Source of the DNA: Streptomyces nojiriensis
GTDB taxonomy: Bacteria > Actinomycetota > Actinomycetes > Streptomycetales > Streptomycetaceae
Direction: 5' to 3'
Assembly: GCF_017639205.1 (NCBI RefSeq)
Contig: NZ_CP071139.1
Span: forward strand, 7,811,501 to 7,875,500
DNA: 64,000 nt
Part shown: positions 23,966 to 32,318 of the stretch, in pieces
Layout of the letters: each line of letters begins with the position of its first letter
How positions within the stretch are numbered: the first letter of the stretch is position 1
Program-made: the position numbers and the translations under genes
The notes under the pieces: generated by a model
Seen by the model: only the letters and a program-made list of their open reading frames with translations
Told to the model about the DNA's origin: nothing
Databases searched by the model: none

Positions 23966-24754
23966 TCAACGCCGGTCCTCGGCGAAGTCCACTACCACGG
24001 ACAGAAGTGGGATGGGGGTCTCGATCTGGGGCATGTGCCCGCTCTCGGGGAGGAGGCGGAACTCGGCGTCGGGGAAGGCAGCGGCGTAGGCGCGACCGTA
24101 GTCGGCGTCGACGACCTGGTCGCTGGCGCCCCACACGACGAGGGCCGGCACGGCGACGCCGGCCAGCCGTCCGCGCAGGCCCGGGTCGGCCATCGCGTGC
24201 GGGCCCGAGTAGACCTCCAGGGCGGAGCGGTTGGCGGCCATGGCAGTGCGCGCGGCCTCCGGGAGGGTGGCGGGGTCGACGGCGAACGCGGCGGGATCGT
24301 GGAAGGCGAGCTTCGACAGTTCGGCGGGCGTGAGGGAGAAGGTGTCGGCGATGGGGTGGCCGGGGACGTGGATGCCGGCCGCGTTCACGAGGACGACGGC
24401 GCTGATCCGGTCGCTGCCGACCAGGGCCAGCTCGGCGGCGATCCAGCCGCCGATGGAGTTGCCGACGACGATGACCCCTGTGAGGTCCAGCTCGTCCAGC
24501 AGCAGGGCGTAGCTCTCGGCCAGGGTGGTGACGTCGGTCAGCCAACCGGGGCGATGGGTGGCGCCGAAGCCGGGATGGACCGGGGTGACGACCCTGGCGT
24601 CGCGCTGCTCAGCCAGGAGCCGCGCGAACGGGGCGACGGTCTGGGGGCCGCCGCCACCGTGCAGCAGCAAGTAGGTGCGGCCCTCGCCCTGGTCGTCGAC
24701 GGTGAGGTCGAGTGTGCCGGCGGGGTGGGCGAGGGTGTGGACGGTGCTGGTCAC
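23966..24754 (-). CDS. Alpha/beta-hydrolase
   Basis: 262 residues from a GTG with AGGAGG at 6 nt. LLLHGGGGPQT is the oxyanion-hole strand and VVGNSIGGWIAAELAL the nucleophile elbow (Ser in GNSIGG). GASDQVVDADYG carries the acid and ESGHMPQIETP the catalytic His. Hydrolases of this branch cleave C-C or ester bonds in small molecules. It lies 29 bp after the cupin gene and abuts the MFS gene, so the three form one operon under the divergent TetR. The substrate is unknown. Confidence 0.88.
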   Translation of the reverse strand: MTSTVHTLAHPAGTLDLTVDDQGEGRTYLLLHGGGGPQTVAPFARLLAEQRDARVVTPVHPGFGATHRPGWLTDVTTLAESYALLLDELDLTGVIVVGNSIGGWIAAELALVGSDRISAVVLVNAAGIHVPGHPIADTFSLTPAELSKLAFHDPAAFAVDPATLPEAARTAMAANRSALEVYSGPHAMADPGLRGRLAGVAVPALVVWGASDQVVDADYGRAYAAAFPDAEFRLLPESGHMPQIETPIPLLSVVVDFAEDRR

Positions 24755-24783
24755 GGGATTCCTCCTGGACGGTACGGGGGGTG

Positions 24784-25242
24784 TCATGCGAAGTCGGTGG
24801 CGGGGATGGTGGCGTAGCGGCTCATCGCCTCGACGGTTGCCTTTGGGGTCAGCTCCCCGGAGCCGGCGATCATGTCGCGCAGATCGCGGAAGTACTGCAC
24901 GTAGAGGTCGGGCGTGAAGGTGTTGATCATCACGGCCGGTTCGTCGCCTCGGTTGGCGAAGGTGTGCGGGGCGCCGGGCGGGATCATCGCGAGCGTGCCG
25001 GGCGGGGCGACGTGGACCGTCTCCCCGATGGTGAAGTGCACGGTGCCGGAGACGACGTAGAAGCCCTCGTCGTGCTGGGCGTGCCGGTGCTGCGGGGGTC
25101 CTTCGGTGTGAGGGGCGAGGGTGATCTCGCCGATCCCGAGCCGGTGGCCGGTGGTGGTCCCGTCCTCGAGGATGCGCATCTGGGTCCGCCCCAGGCGGAT
25201 CGTTTCGCCGCCGTCCGGGCCGACCACGGAAACCTGTGTCAT
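24784..25242 (-). CDS. Cupin-domain protein
   Basis: 152 residues from an ATG with AAGGAG close upstream. Cupin motif 1 (PPQHRHAQHDEGFYVVSGTVHF) holds the His/His/Glu metal ligands and motif 2 (PPGAPHTFANRGDEPA) the final His. Small single-cupin proteins are metal dioxygenases, isomerases or sensors. As first gene of an inducible operon with a hydrolase and an exporter it may act on the same compound. The frame is open 19 codons further upstream, but the palindromic operator lies there, so the downstream ATG is preferred. Confidence 0.88.
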   Translation of the reverse strand: MTQVSVVGPDGGETIRLGRTQMRILEDGTTTGHRLGIGEITLAPHTEGPPQHRHAQHDEGFYVVSGTVHFTIGETVHVAPPGTLAMIPPGAPHTFANRGDEPAVMINTFTPDLYVQYFRDLRDMIAGSGELTPKATVEAMSRYATIPATDFA

Positions 25243-25253
25243 CGCCGCTCCTT

Positions 25254-25273
25254 CGTGAGAGTTCGCTCTCACG
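25254..25273. promoter_or_regulatory. Palindromic operator near the cupin operon start
   Basis: CGTGAGAGTTCGCTCTCACG: two 8-bp arms with a TTCG centre, perfectly paired, 12 bp upstream of the cupin ATG. It is a probable binding site of the divergent TetR; it could also form a hairpin in the 5' leader. Confidence 0.75.
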
Positions 25274-25308
25274 AGAGTAGGAGGGTGGGCCGTCATCATG
25301 CAAGTGAA

Positions 25309-25323
25309 CTCTCATAATGAGAG
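25309..25323. promoter_or_regulatory. Second palindrome in the cupin/TetR intergenic region
   Basis: CTCTCATAATGAGAG is a perfect inverted repeat around one A. It shares the CTCTCA/TGAGAG half-site with the palindrome at 25254-25273, 52 bp away. It is nearer the tetR side, so this probably mediates autoregulation. Confidence 0.75.
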
Positions 25324-25373
25324 AGCGGTGATAGGATCGGTGTGCGTGTACACGGAGGAACGGGGACGCAGTG

Positions 25374-25985
25374 ATGACGACAGGGGCCGGGGCGGGCCGC
25401 AGCAATCAGAAGCAGCGCACGCGCACCGCGATCGTCGAGGCAGCCCGCGCCCTCATCGGTACCGGAGCGGAGGTGACGATGCCGGCGATCGCCCGCGCGG
25501 CGCTGGTCTCCGAGGCCACCGCCTACCGGTACTTCCCCGACCTTCCCTCGCTCATCGGCGAGTCCCTGGCCGGAGTCTGGCCCGCGCCCGCCGACGCGTT
25601 GCGGCCGGTCGCCCGTTCCACCGATCCGGTCGAACGGGTCGCCTTCGCCTGCGAGTTCCTGCTCCGCGGCGTCCTCGTCCGCCAGGGGGCGGTACGCGCC
25701 ATGATCGCGGCCACCGTCACCCGGCCCGAGACGGCCACCGCGCGACCCGGTATCCGCTTCGGCCTGATCGACCAGGCGCTGATCCCGCTGCGGGACACGC
25801 TGGGGGCGACGGATCCGGAATCGTTCGCCCAGCTCGAGCGGGACCTCGCCGTCACTGTGAGCGCGGAGGCCCTCTTCTGTCTCATGGATCTGTGCGGGCT
25901 CGCCCCCGACGAGGCCGTGGCCAGCGCCGTACGGACCGCGAGCACGCTCACCGAGGCCGCCGTACGCCGGGCCGCCCACCGCTGA
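25374..25985 (+). CDS. TetR-family regulator of the cupin operon
   Basis: 203 residues. The N-terminal domain QRTRTAIVEAARALIGTGAEVTMPAIARAALVSEATAYRYFPDLPSLI is a TetR helix-turn-helix; the rest is a helical sensor domain. The ATG follows an in-frame GTG directly; GGAGGAA and GGGGA lie 7-15 nt upstream. It is divergent from the cupin-hydrolase-MFS operon, and two palindromes sharing a half-site lie between. The gene set (exporter plus catabolic-type enzymes) suggests induction by a small molecule. Confidence 0.9.
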   Translation: MTTGAGAGRSNQKQRTRTAIVEAARALIGTGAEVTMPAIARAALVSEATAYRYFPDLPSLIGESLAGVWPAPADALRPVARSTDPVERVAFACEFLLRGVLVRQGAVRAMIAATVTRPETATARPGIRFGLIDQALIPLRDTLGATDPESFAQLERDLAVTVSAEALFCLMDLCGLAPDEAVASAVRTASTLTEAAVRRAAHR

Positions 25986-26136
25986 CGACCGGCCGGGACG
26001 GTGCTGCCGGACGGCGCTCGATCTCCTCGCCGACCGGTTCGGCCCGCGTGTGCGAAGGCCAGACCGTCCGTCAACTACCCCTCGGGGTACGGGGGTAGAG
26101 CCATCCGGATGCCGGAGTCGGGTGTCCACCGCATCG

Positions 26137-26365
26137 CCACTGGGCGACGGTCGCGCCGTATGCGGCGGCGGCCTGCTCCCAGGGGAAGTGACCGGAGTCG
26201 AAGGAGGCGAGCCGGCTGTCCGGGAGCCGGTTGTGCGGGTAGACGCCGTTGGACGGCGGTACCAGTTCGTCGTGCTCGGCGTTCATCACCAGCACCGGCG
26301 TCATGATCGCCGGCAGCAGGTCCCTGACGACGGGGAGTTCCGCAGGGTACGCGCACGTAACGAGC
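26137..26365 (-). pseudogene. Alpha/beta-hydrolase, C-terminal remnant
   Basis: The minus strand encodes VTCAYPAELPVVRDLLPAIMTPVLVMNAEHDELVPPSNG, then RLASFDSGHFPWEQAAAAYGATVAQW. This is the acid/His end of an alpha/beta-hydrolase with its catalytic Asp (AEHDELV) and His (SGHFPWE). The oxyanion strand and nucleophile elbow are absent and no start exists. It is a fragment. Confidence 0.7.
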
Positions 26366-26594
26366 CGACTCGGAGAAGCGTCCGTCCTCGTCATGCGGCC
26401 ACGCCGAGCCCGGTCAGCCGGCCGAGAGCGGCTCGGCTGCGTGAGCCGCATGCGTCAGGTACGCGCCGCCTGGGAGCGCGATCAGGTGGGTCCGCGCAGG
26501 CCGGACCGCGTCGGCGTCCGCGCGGCGCGGCCGCCTCCGCCCCGGCAGTGGATCCGGTGCGCTGCGGCCCGTCGGGAGTGCCCGGTGCCGACGG

Positions 26595-26918
26595 GCCGCC
26601 CTGCGGGGAGCGGGCGGCCTGCCGCACGACGTCGTCGACCAGGACGGGTAGCCACGTCCAGCCGCGGGTAGCGGCTGTGGAGAGCCTCGCCCTGGGCGTC
26701 GGTAACGAACTCGGTGCCGAAGCCGATGTCGACGCCGATGCCCCGGCGGGTGAGGTAGGCCAGCACGCCACGGCGCTCCGCGATGCCGTCCGAGGTGTGC
26801 AGGCGATCGCCTCCCACACCGGGCGGCCATGTCGGCGCCCTCGACCTCGAAGCGCGCCTTGCCCGGGGCCGACGGCGAGGCCCCGAGGTCGTGCAGGACG
26901 CAGGCGTGGAAGAGGAGA
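26595..26918 (-). pseudogene. HD-domain hydrolase remnant, frameshifted
   Basis: Read in at least two frames, the minus strand gives LFHACVLHDLGASPSAPGKARFEVEGADMAAR (HD motif in LHDLG), WEAIACHTSDGIAERRG-like sequence, then VDIGFGTEFVTDAQGEALHSRYPRLDVA and VLVDDVVRQAARSPQ. This pattern fits the HD-domain family related to cyanamide hydratase. The N-terminus and the block between AAR and WEAI are missing. It is a broken gene next to another hydrolase scrap. Confidence 0.55.
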
Positions 26919-27113
26919 AGGGATGGCGGTCTAACGCCCGTACGAGACCAGGTGGGCGATCACGCGCGCAAGGAGGGCAGCTTCGATCAGTCCTGGGAAG
27001 GGAATCGTCCGTACGGTAGCGAAGACGGCACCCAAAACTGCGGGGGCGTCCTCCACCGCAGTGCCGCCGGGCTCGGTGTGCCCTGTTGCCTGTCCCCTCG
27101 GTCGGTCGAGGGG

Positions 27114-28106
27114 TCAGGGCTTCATCTCCCGGTGGGCCATGAGCGCACTGCGCTCTACGTCGGCAAGTAGGCCCTGCCGGATCTGCTGCTCCATGTTGCG
27201 TGCCTCTGCCCAGGTCCTGGCCATGTCGTGGCCCTGGGCACGTACCCGCTCAGGGCGTTCCTTGTCGGGGGTGTCCTTGAGCTCTTGGAGCCACGTGGCG
27301 GTGAGGTGGCCGGCCGGATCCGTCTGATGGCCGGCCGGGGTTGCCTGTTCCTTCAGCAGGCGGTCGAAGACCGTGTCGCGCCATTTCTGAGCCTGCTGTC
27401 CGTCTGGGCCCGTGGCCGCGTCGGCGATGCCGTCCAGGATGCCGAGAGCGCGGGCGTTCTTCGTCGGCTGCAACGAGAGTTCAATGCCGGACGCGTCTGC
27501 GGGGACGGCGGCGAGCAGCCCGGCCGCGGTGCGGGTTTCTGCCATTCGCAGCAGGGCGTATGCCTGGGGGTCCACCGCCACCGCGCGCAGGGTTTTCGTG
27601 AGCACGTCGTTCCAGACCGACAGACGGTAAGTACCCCCGGCTTCCCAGGGCGGCTTGTTGTCGCCCGCGTTCGCCGTGTACTCGTTGTCAAGACCGGCGA
27701 GCATCTCATGTACGTCGGGGGCGTAGTCGGCCAGGGCAGTGGCCAGGGGCACCCTCAATGCGGGGTCGAGCTCGATCTTCTGCGACTGCACCCAGCCGAG
27801 CGCGAAGACGACGTCCTTCATCGCCTGCGCCTGCGCCTGGGTGTGACGCCCCGGTTGGCTGCCCGCAGTCGCCTTTACGATCGCCTCTCCGAGCGCTGCG
27901 CAGCTGATGCCGGGGTGGACGGCCGCCCCCACCGATTTCTGTACGCTCGCGTTCTCGGCCAGGCCGTTGCAGGGTGGGGACGTCTCGCTCCCGAGGAGGA
28001 ACCAGGCCGCGCATGCGCCGAGCAGGGCCAGGCATATCCCTGCCCCGGCCCACGCTTTCACTGGAACGGCTCGGCGTCCCGTGCTCCCCGTCATCGACGT
28101 CCCCAC
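27114..28106 (-). CDS. Membrane-anchored hypothetical, paralogue of neighbour's C-terminal half
   Basis: 330 residues from a GTG. One hydrophobic helix at about 20-38 (AGAGICLALLGACAAWFLLG) follows a basic N-terminus, so most of the protein would be outside the membrane; the flanking PPCNGL and ISCAAL cysteines could pair. From residue 88 the sequence HTQAQAQAMKDVVFALG, then LADYAPDVHEMLAGLD, then VDPQAYALLRMAETR aligns with residues ~491-600 of the large protein upstream. It begins 20 bp after that gene's stop, so they form an operon. A shared fold, perhaps for complexing with the large protein, is likely. Function unknown. Confidence 0.75.
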   Translation of the reverse strand: MGTSMTGSTGRRAVPVKAWAGAGICLALLGACAAWFLLGSETSPPCNGLAENASVQKSVGAAVHPGISCAALGEAIVKATAGSQPGRHTQAQAQAMKDVVFALGWVQSQKIELDPALRVPLATALADYAPDVHEMLAGLDNEYTANAGDNKPPWEAGGTYRLSVWNDVLTKTLRAVAVDPQAYALLRMAETRTAAGLLAAVPADASGIELSLQPTKNARALGILDGIADAATGPDGQQAQKWRDTVFDRLLKEQATPAGHQTDPAGHLTATWLQELKDTPDKERPERVRAQGHDMARTWAEARNMEQQIRQGLLADVERSALMAHREMKP

Positions 28107-28126
28107 TTCGCTCTCTTGCCGCCCGA

Positions 28127-30403
28127 TCAGTTGGTCGTATCGGTCAGGTACTTGTGTGCTGTTTCCGTACCGCGGTTGCGCCCTTCGAGGACGTCACGGC
28201 TGTAGTCCTGAATGAAGCTCTCTTGGACGTCCGGCCTGTCCTTGGCCCACTCACGGATCATGATCGGCAGTTGGTTGTTGACCTCAAGGTATTCGTCCGC
28301 GATCTGGGGGTTGACCTTGGCGTCGACCTCCCCCTTCATCCGGTTGCCCCACTCCCAGGCCCAGGTGTCGACGCCACGCTGGATCGAGTCGCCGAAGGCG
28401 AGCGAGACGCCGCCGGCCGTGGTGAAGTACATGGGGGTCACCGCGCCGCCGATGACGTGGTAGGCGAGCTTCGCCTTCCAGTCGGCCTCGCTGTAACCGG
28501 CCATCCGGCCGTCGTTGATCACGTCTTCCCGGATGGAGCTCATGACGCCCAGAGCGGTGCCCGCCTTGTTGATCGGGTTGGTGACGTCCGGTCCCTGTGC
28601 CCCCTTGGGTATCTGTTCCAGGGAGAGGTCGATGTACCGGGACTCCGCCTTGTGGAGGGTTCCGTACGCTTCCGGGTCCTCCGAGAGGCCCCGCATGAAC
28701 TGCACCAGGTCCTTCTGGCTGACCGCCATATGGGTCTTGTCGCCGTCCTGGAAGTACCCCGTCCCCGCTGCGGAGATGTACTTGGAGTCCAGCCCTCCGA
28801 GGATTTCATGGGTGTCCGAGGTGTACGTGGCCAGGGCCCGGGCCAGAGGTTCGCGCATGTTCTCGTGCACGCTCTGGTCGGGTCCGAGCCCGCCGATCAC
28901 ATCGTGCATGATGCGCGCCTGTCCCTCGGTGTGAGGGGTCGCCGGCCAGGGGTCCTGGTTCGGGCCGAGCGGCGTGTGGCCGGTCGTCGAGGACTCCAGG
29001 AGGAGTCCCAGACCGGTGCGGGCGTCCTTGCCCTCGCTCTCGGTATCGCTGTGCGTCTCGATGTTGCCGTGCCAGACGGGAGTGTCGTCGAACTTCCAGT
29101 CGCGTTCCTTCAGCAGGTACTGGAGGTTGTCGTTCTTGTGGTCCGCTCCCGGGTCGAGGTAGGACGTGGCAGCGGCGGGGTCCTTGGACATGATGCCGAG
29201 CAGGCCGTCGAGCGGGTCGTTGGCGAACCATCCGCCGTTCTTGCCGCTGAAATCGCCCTGCAGATCCCAGATGTTCGGGTCGCCACCGCGCTTCTTGTCC
29301 TCCGCCGAGCGGATGTCGTCCGCCAGGTCGTGCATGAAAGGCGCCGAGTACCCGTCGCCGTTCTGCATGAGGGTGATCAGGCTCTGATAGCCGCGGACCT
29401 GCTGTCCGTGGCCGCGGCTGATGGTGTTCGGACCCTCGGCGGCTTCCTTGAGGTCGAACTTCTCGACGCCCGCCGTCTTCAGCTGCTCCCGGAAGTCTTT
29501 GTAGAATTTCGACTTCGGGTCCTGCATCGCGTTGGACAGTGAGTTGGCGAGACCCTTCTGCAGGTCCAGGTAGGTCTGCTTGCCCTTCTTGTCGTCCTGG
29601 TAGGCGAGGTCGGACAGCCGGTTGGTGAATGTGAGAGTGTTCTGCGCGCCCATCCCATTGAGGAAGGTCTGGTTGAACTCGGTGCTCTTGGCGTTGTCGC
29701 GGAAGGAGCGGTCCAGCTCGGCGTAGTCGGCAGCGGATACCTTGTCGCCGCTGTTGATCCGGGTGGCGATGTCCTCGGCGTTGCGGGCCTCGTAGACCTC
29801 GATGTCGCCCTGTGCGTCGGCGTTGAAGCCGTTCATGGTTCCGTCGTTGCCCTTGCCGAAGGCGTCCTTGTTGCTGTCCACGACGACCGCCTCAAGGGCG
29901 ATTTTGACGCCGTGGTCGGCATCGGAGACGGCTTTCACACAGTCGTTGATGTGCTGCTGCCACTTGTTGACGGCAACGCCGATGTCCTTCTCACCGTCGG
30001 GATCGTGGTGGATGGCCTGGCGTTCGGCCGGGGTGAGTTTGGAGAAGTCGAAGGCGACATTGCCCTGTTCCGAGACGGTCATACCTGCTTTGATCGCGTC
30101 GTCGCGCGCGGACTCGACCCGCTTCCGGAGGTCGGCGAACTGAGCATGCGCATCCCGCAGTAGGCTCGCGACCGCCTTGGCCTGAATCTGGGCGGCGGAG
30201 TACTCGTACCGCGTGGCGGTGAAGCTCGTCTGGGCGACGCCGACACTGACACCGGTCCAGTTGGGCCCCATGGCGATCTTCTGGACACTGTCGCCGTAAC
30301 GAGACTCGACCTTCTTCAGCTCGCCCGCCATCTCGTCCCACTTGCCGGCGGCTGTCGTCAGCAGGCTCAGGTCGGTCGTCATTACTTCGTTGTACGTCAG
30401 CAT
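28127..30403 (-). CDS. Large WXG100/ESX-like hypothetical protein
   Basis: 758 residues. The N-terminal ~110 residues (TAAGKWDEMAGELKKVE, NWTGVSVGVAQTSF, helical repeat of small residues) resemble a WXG100-type hairpin used by type VII-secreted proteins. The rest is a large, mostly helical region with acidic loops and no catalytic motif that I recognise. Its C-terminal ~270 residues (HTEGQARIMHDVIGGLG, YTSDTHEILGGLD, EDPEAYGTLHKAESR) are related to the downstream membrane-anchored protein. A G-rich ribosome site (GGGGGCG) supports the ATG. It sits 10 bp after a smaller WXG-like gene, so three genes are in one operon. I infer an extracellular or ESX-linked effector/assembly role, unproven. Confidence 0.75.
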   Translation of the reverse strand: MLTYNEVMTTDLSLLTTAAGKWDEMAGELKKVESRYGDSVQKIAMGPNWTGVSVGVAQTSFTATRYEYSAAQIQAKAVASLLRDAHAQFADLRKRVESARDDAIKAGMTVSEQGNVAFDFSKLTPAERQAIHHDPDGEKDIGVAVNKWQQHINDCVKAVSDADHGVKIALEAVVVDSNKDAFGKGNDGTMNGFNADAQGDIEVYEARNAEDIATRINSGDKVSAADYAELDRSFRDNAKSTEFNQTFLNGMGAQNTLTFTNRLSDLAYQDDKKGKQTYLDLQKGLANSLSNAMQDPKSKFYKDFREQLKTAGVEKFDLKEAAEGPNTISRGHGQQVRGYQSLITLMQNGDGYSAPFMHDLADDIRSAEDKKRGGDPNIWDLQGDFSGKNGGWFANDPLDGLLGIMSKDPAAATSYLDPGADHKNDNLQYLLKERDWKFDDTPVWHGNIETHSDTESEGKDARTGLGLLLESSTTGHTPLGPNQDPWPATPHTEGQARIMHDVIGGLGPDQSVHENMREPLARALATYTSDTHEILGGLDSKYISAAGTGYFQDGDKTHMAVSQKDLVQFMRGLSEDPEAYGTLHKAESRYIDLSLEQIPKGAQGPDVTNPINKAGTALGVMSSIREDVINDGRMAGYSEADWKAKLAYHVIGGAVTPMYFTTAGGVSLAFGDSIQRGVDTWAWEWGNRMKGEVDAKVNPQIADEYLEVNNQLPIMIREWAKDRPDVQESFIQDYSRDVLEGRNRGTETAHKYLTDTTN

Positions 30404-30413
30404 GTATCGCCCC

Positions 30414-30845
30414 CTATAGACCGTGCAGCTTCGACCGGGTGTTCAGCTGGCGGAATCCGTCACCCGTGGCCAAGTCGTTCTGCACGAACAGGCCCGAAGC
30501 GCCGCGTAACGATCCCTTTTCCGAGCCGAGCCGGCCCATCAGGACCTTGACCTGCCGGTCCCACGTGTCCGCCACCTTCTTCAGCCCCACGGACGCGTCC
30601 CAGCCCTCGAAGCCCTTGACGGCCGTGTTGGTGCTCTCGTCCGCGTGCTCCGTCGCCTTCTTGGTGTTCGGCTCCAGCTCCGTCTCGATGGTGTTCGCCG
30701 CAGCCTTCTTCTCCGCCGGCGTCGACGCGAAAGTCCCCGAGCCCCCCGAACCATTCGCAGCCGGAACGCCGTTGAGCCGCATCACTGCCGCCTCGGCAGC
30801 CCTTGTCCGCTCGCTGCTCCACTCGTGCGTGAAAACCCCTGACAC
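30414..30845 (-). CDS. Small WXG100-like hypothetical protein
   Basis: About 143 residues from a GTG preceded by GGGGGCGG. An ATG 27 bp upstream (30872) in the same frame is the alternative start. The sequence is helical, with an Ala/Lys/Glu-rich centre (TPAEKKAAANTIETELEPNTKKATEHA) followed by GFEGWDASVGLKKVADTWDRQVKVLMGRL, where GW(D) and VADTWDRQ resemble the WXG turn and pairing helix of ESX substrates. It is first of the three-gene operon and probably partners the N-terminal domain of the large protein. Confidence 0.65.
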   Translation of the reverse strand: MSGVFTHEWSSERTRAAEAAVMRLNGVPAANGSGGSGTFASTPAEKKAAANTIETELEPNTKKATEHADESTNTAVKGFEGWDASVGLKKVADTWDRQVKVLMGRLGSEKGSLRGASGLFVQNDLATGDGFRQLNTRSKLHGL

Positions 30846-30959
30846 GACCGCCCCCGTTCGACTCAAGATCATTCATCGTACGGAGAGATCAAATGACCGA
30901 ATGCGACAGCGCGTGTTCTTGCCGGAAAATTGACGATTCCCTGGCGCTTCGTTGATCTC

Positions 30960-31783
30960 CCGCCGCGTCGTCGGCGGCGGGAACGGCAGCGGGCGCGGCT
31001 GGTCGCGGTGAGGCGGCCGCCGATGAGGTGGGGTCGGAGCTGGGTTCTGCGTAACTCGCGGCGGAGTTTGCGGTCGAGGTCGTCGGGTGTGCCGAAGGCC
31101 GTGTTGGCCGCCGCTCTGCGCACGAGTGACCAGACGGCTTCAACCGGTTCAGGTCTGGCGCGTATGCCGGGAGGCGGATGGTGGTGAGCCAGCCGTGTTT
31201 GGCCTCGTACCGTTTCGGTCCGGCGGCCAGGTGGGGGTTGAGATTGTCCCAGACCACCACGATGGGGCCGCCGAGAAGCTTTTACGGGCGCCTTTGAGTG
31301 GGAGATGGTTGAGGGGCGGTGGATGAGGCGGCTCTTCTCGCCGGGTTTGTAGCAGCAGAGGGCGGCGGCCGGGGTCCGGCGGCGGGAGCGGCCGCGGACG
31401 CGGATGACGGGGGTGTGTCCGCGCCGGCTCCAGGTGCGGGCGCGGGGCGGGGTCATGGAGAATCCGGCTTCGTCCTCGAAGACGAGCCATGCCCCGTGGG
31501 CCGCCGCGAGGCTTTCACACGCGGCCACACCTCCTTCGTCCACAGCCCGATCGCGTGCCCGTCGCGTTCGAGTGCTCTGCGGGCGGGTGCCTGCCAGGAC
31601 CAGCCGTGCCGTTTCAGCAGCAGCCATACCGTCGGCGCCGACAGGCGCACTTGCAGCCGACGGCGGATCACGGTCTGGACCCGGCAAGCGTGAACCGCGC
31701 CTACGTGTCGTCGAAGCCCTGCGCTGAGGGGCCCTTGCCGAGTTCTCCCTCCAGCGCGGCGAACCGGGCACCGGTGATGGCCG
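30960..31783 (-). pseudogene. IS630-family transposase remnant, frameshifted
   Basis: Blocks in order on the minus strand: VQTVIRRRLQVRLSAPTVWLLLKRHGWSWQ (HTH), AHGAWLVFEDEAGFSMTPPRARTWSRRG (first catalytic Asp), VVVWDNLNPHLAAG (second Asp), LPAYAPDLN and VEAVWSLVRR (Glu). They are distributed over two frames, with a shift near 31260 and another between 31450 and 31500. The order and motifs match IS630/Tc1-mariner transposases of Streptomyces. The right side ends at about 31783 against an AraC fragment. Confidence 0.85.
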
Positions 31784-31785
31784 GG

Positions 31786-31930
31786 ATGTCGCGGCGTACC
31801 CTCATCCGCCGCTGTCACGCCGACACGGGCCGACCGCCCATGTGTTGGCTACTCGACGCAAGGCTCCGCCTCGCACGGGAACTCCTGGAATCGAGCGACC
31901 TGAGGGTCGAGGCGGTACCGCCCCCGCGTG
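31786..31930 (+). pseudogene. AraC/GlxA-type regulator, HTH fragment
   Basis: MSRRTLIRRCHADTGRPPMCWLLDARLRLARELLESSDLRVEAV is the first AraC helix-turn-helix and connecting helix of DJ-1/AraC-type regulators. The sensor domain upstream was replaced by the IS630 remnant, and the second HTH dissolves after about 31930. It is a fragment. Confidence 0.7.
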
Positions 31931-32318
31931 TGCCGCGAGACGTTCGACTCGGCCCCGCCGGGCAAGGCTTGGGTTCCGGCCGATCGTTGTCGTCATCGCC
32001 GGTGCCGGATCGGTCCAAGGGGACCCGGAGCATGCTGATGCCGCGATGTGCCGGGGCGTCGGGGTTGCTCCAGGCTGGGACGAACGTGACCGGAGTGTTC
32101 GGCCGCCTACGCCACCGGCCGGGGACGCGCGCTGGTCGCCCACTGCCGGGCCGCCCACGTGAAACGGTCACGCTAGGGGTCCAAGGTAGGGGTACTGGCG
32201 GCATTGACGCTCTGCTAGACATGGGGACAACGGAACACGCGCGTACGGAAGTGGCGAAAGAGTTCGAGCCTTCGAACCGCATGCCGCTTCCGCACCGGAA
32301 CAGGGAGTCTTCATCCCC
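31931..32318. other. Intergenic region upstream of the thioesterase
   Basis: 388 bases without a gene, holding the presumed promoter of the type II thioesterase and two TAGGGG elements (listed separately). AGGGAG at 32302-32307 lies 11 nt before the TTG start. Confidence 0.6.
32173..32192 (+). promoter_or_regulatory. TAGGGG direct repeats upstream of the thioesterase
   Basis: CTAGGGGT (32173-32180) and GTAGGGGT (32186-32193) repeat a TAGGGG core (32174 and 32187) 13 bp apart. The same hexamer occurs three times upstream of the PKS start. I infer a shared regulator site. Confidence 0.5.

Noticed and set aside
23075..24817. 580-codon plus-strand frame opposite the MFS and hydrolase genes
   Set aside because: Antisense shadow: the minus strand has clear MFS and alpha/beta-hydrolase motifs with ribosome sites, while this translation is Gly/Arg/Asp-rich without a domain.
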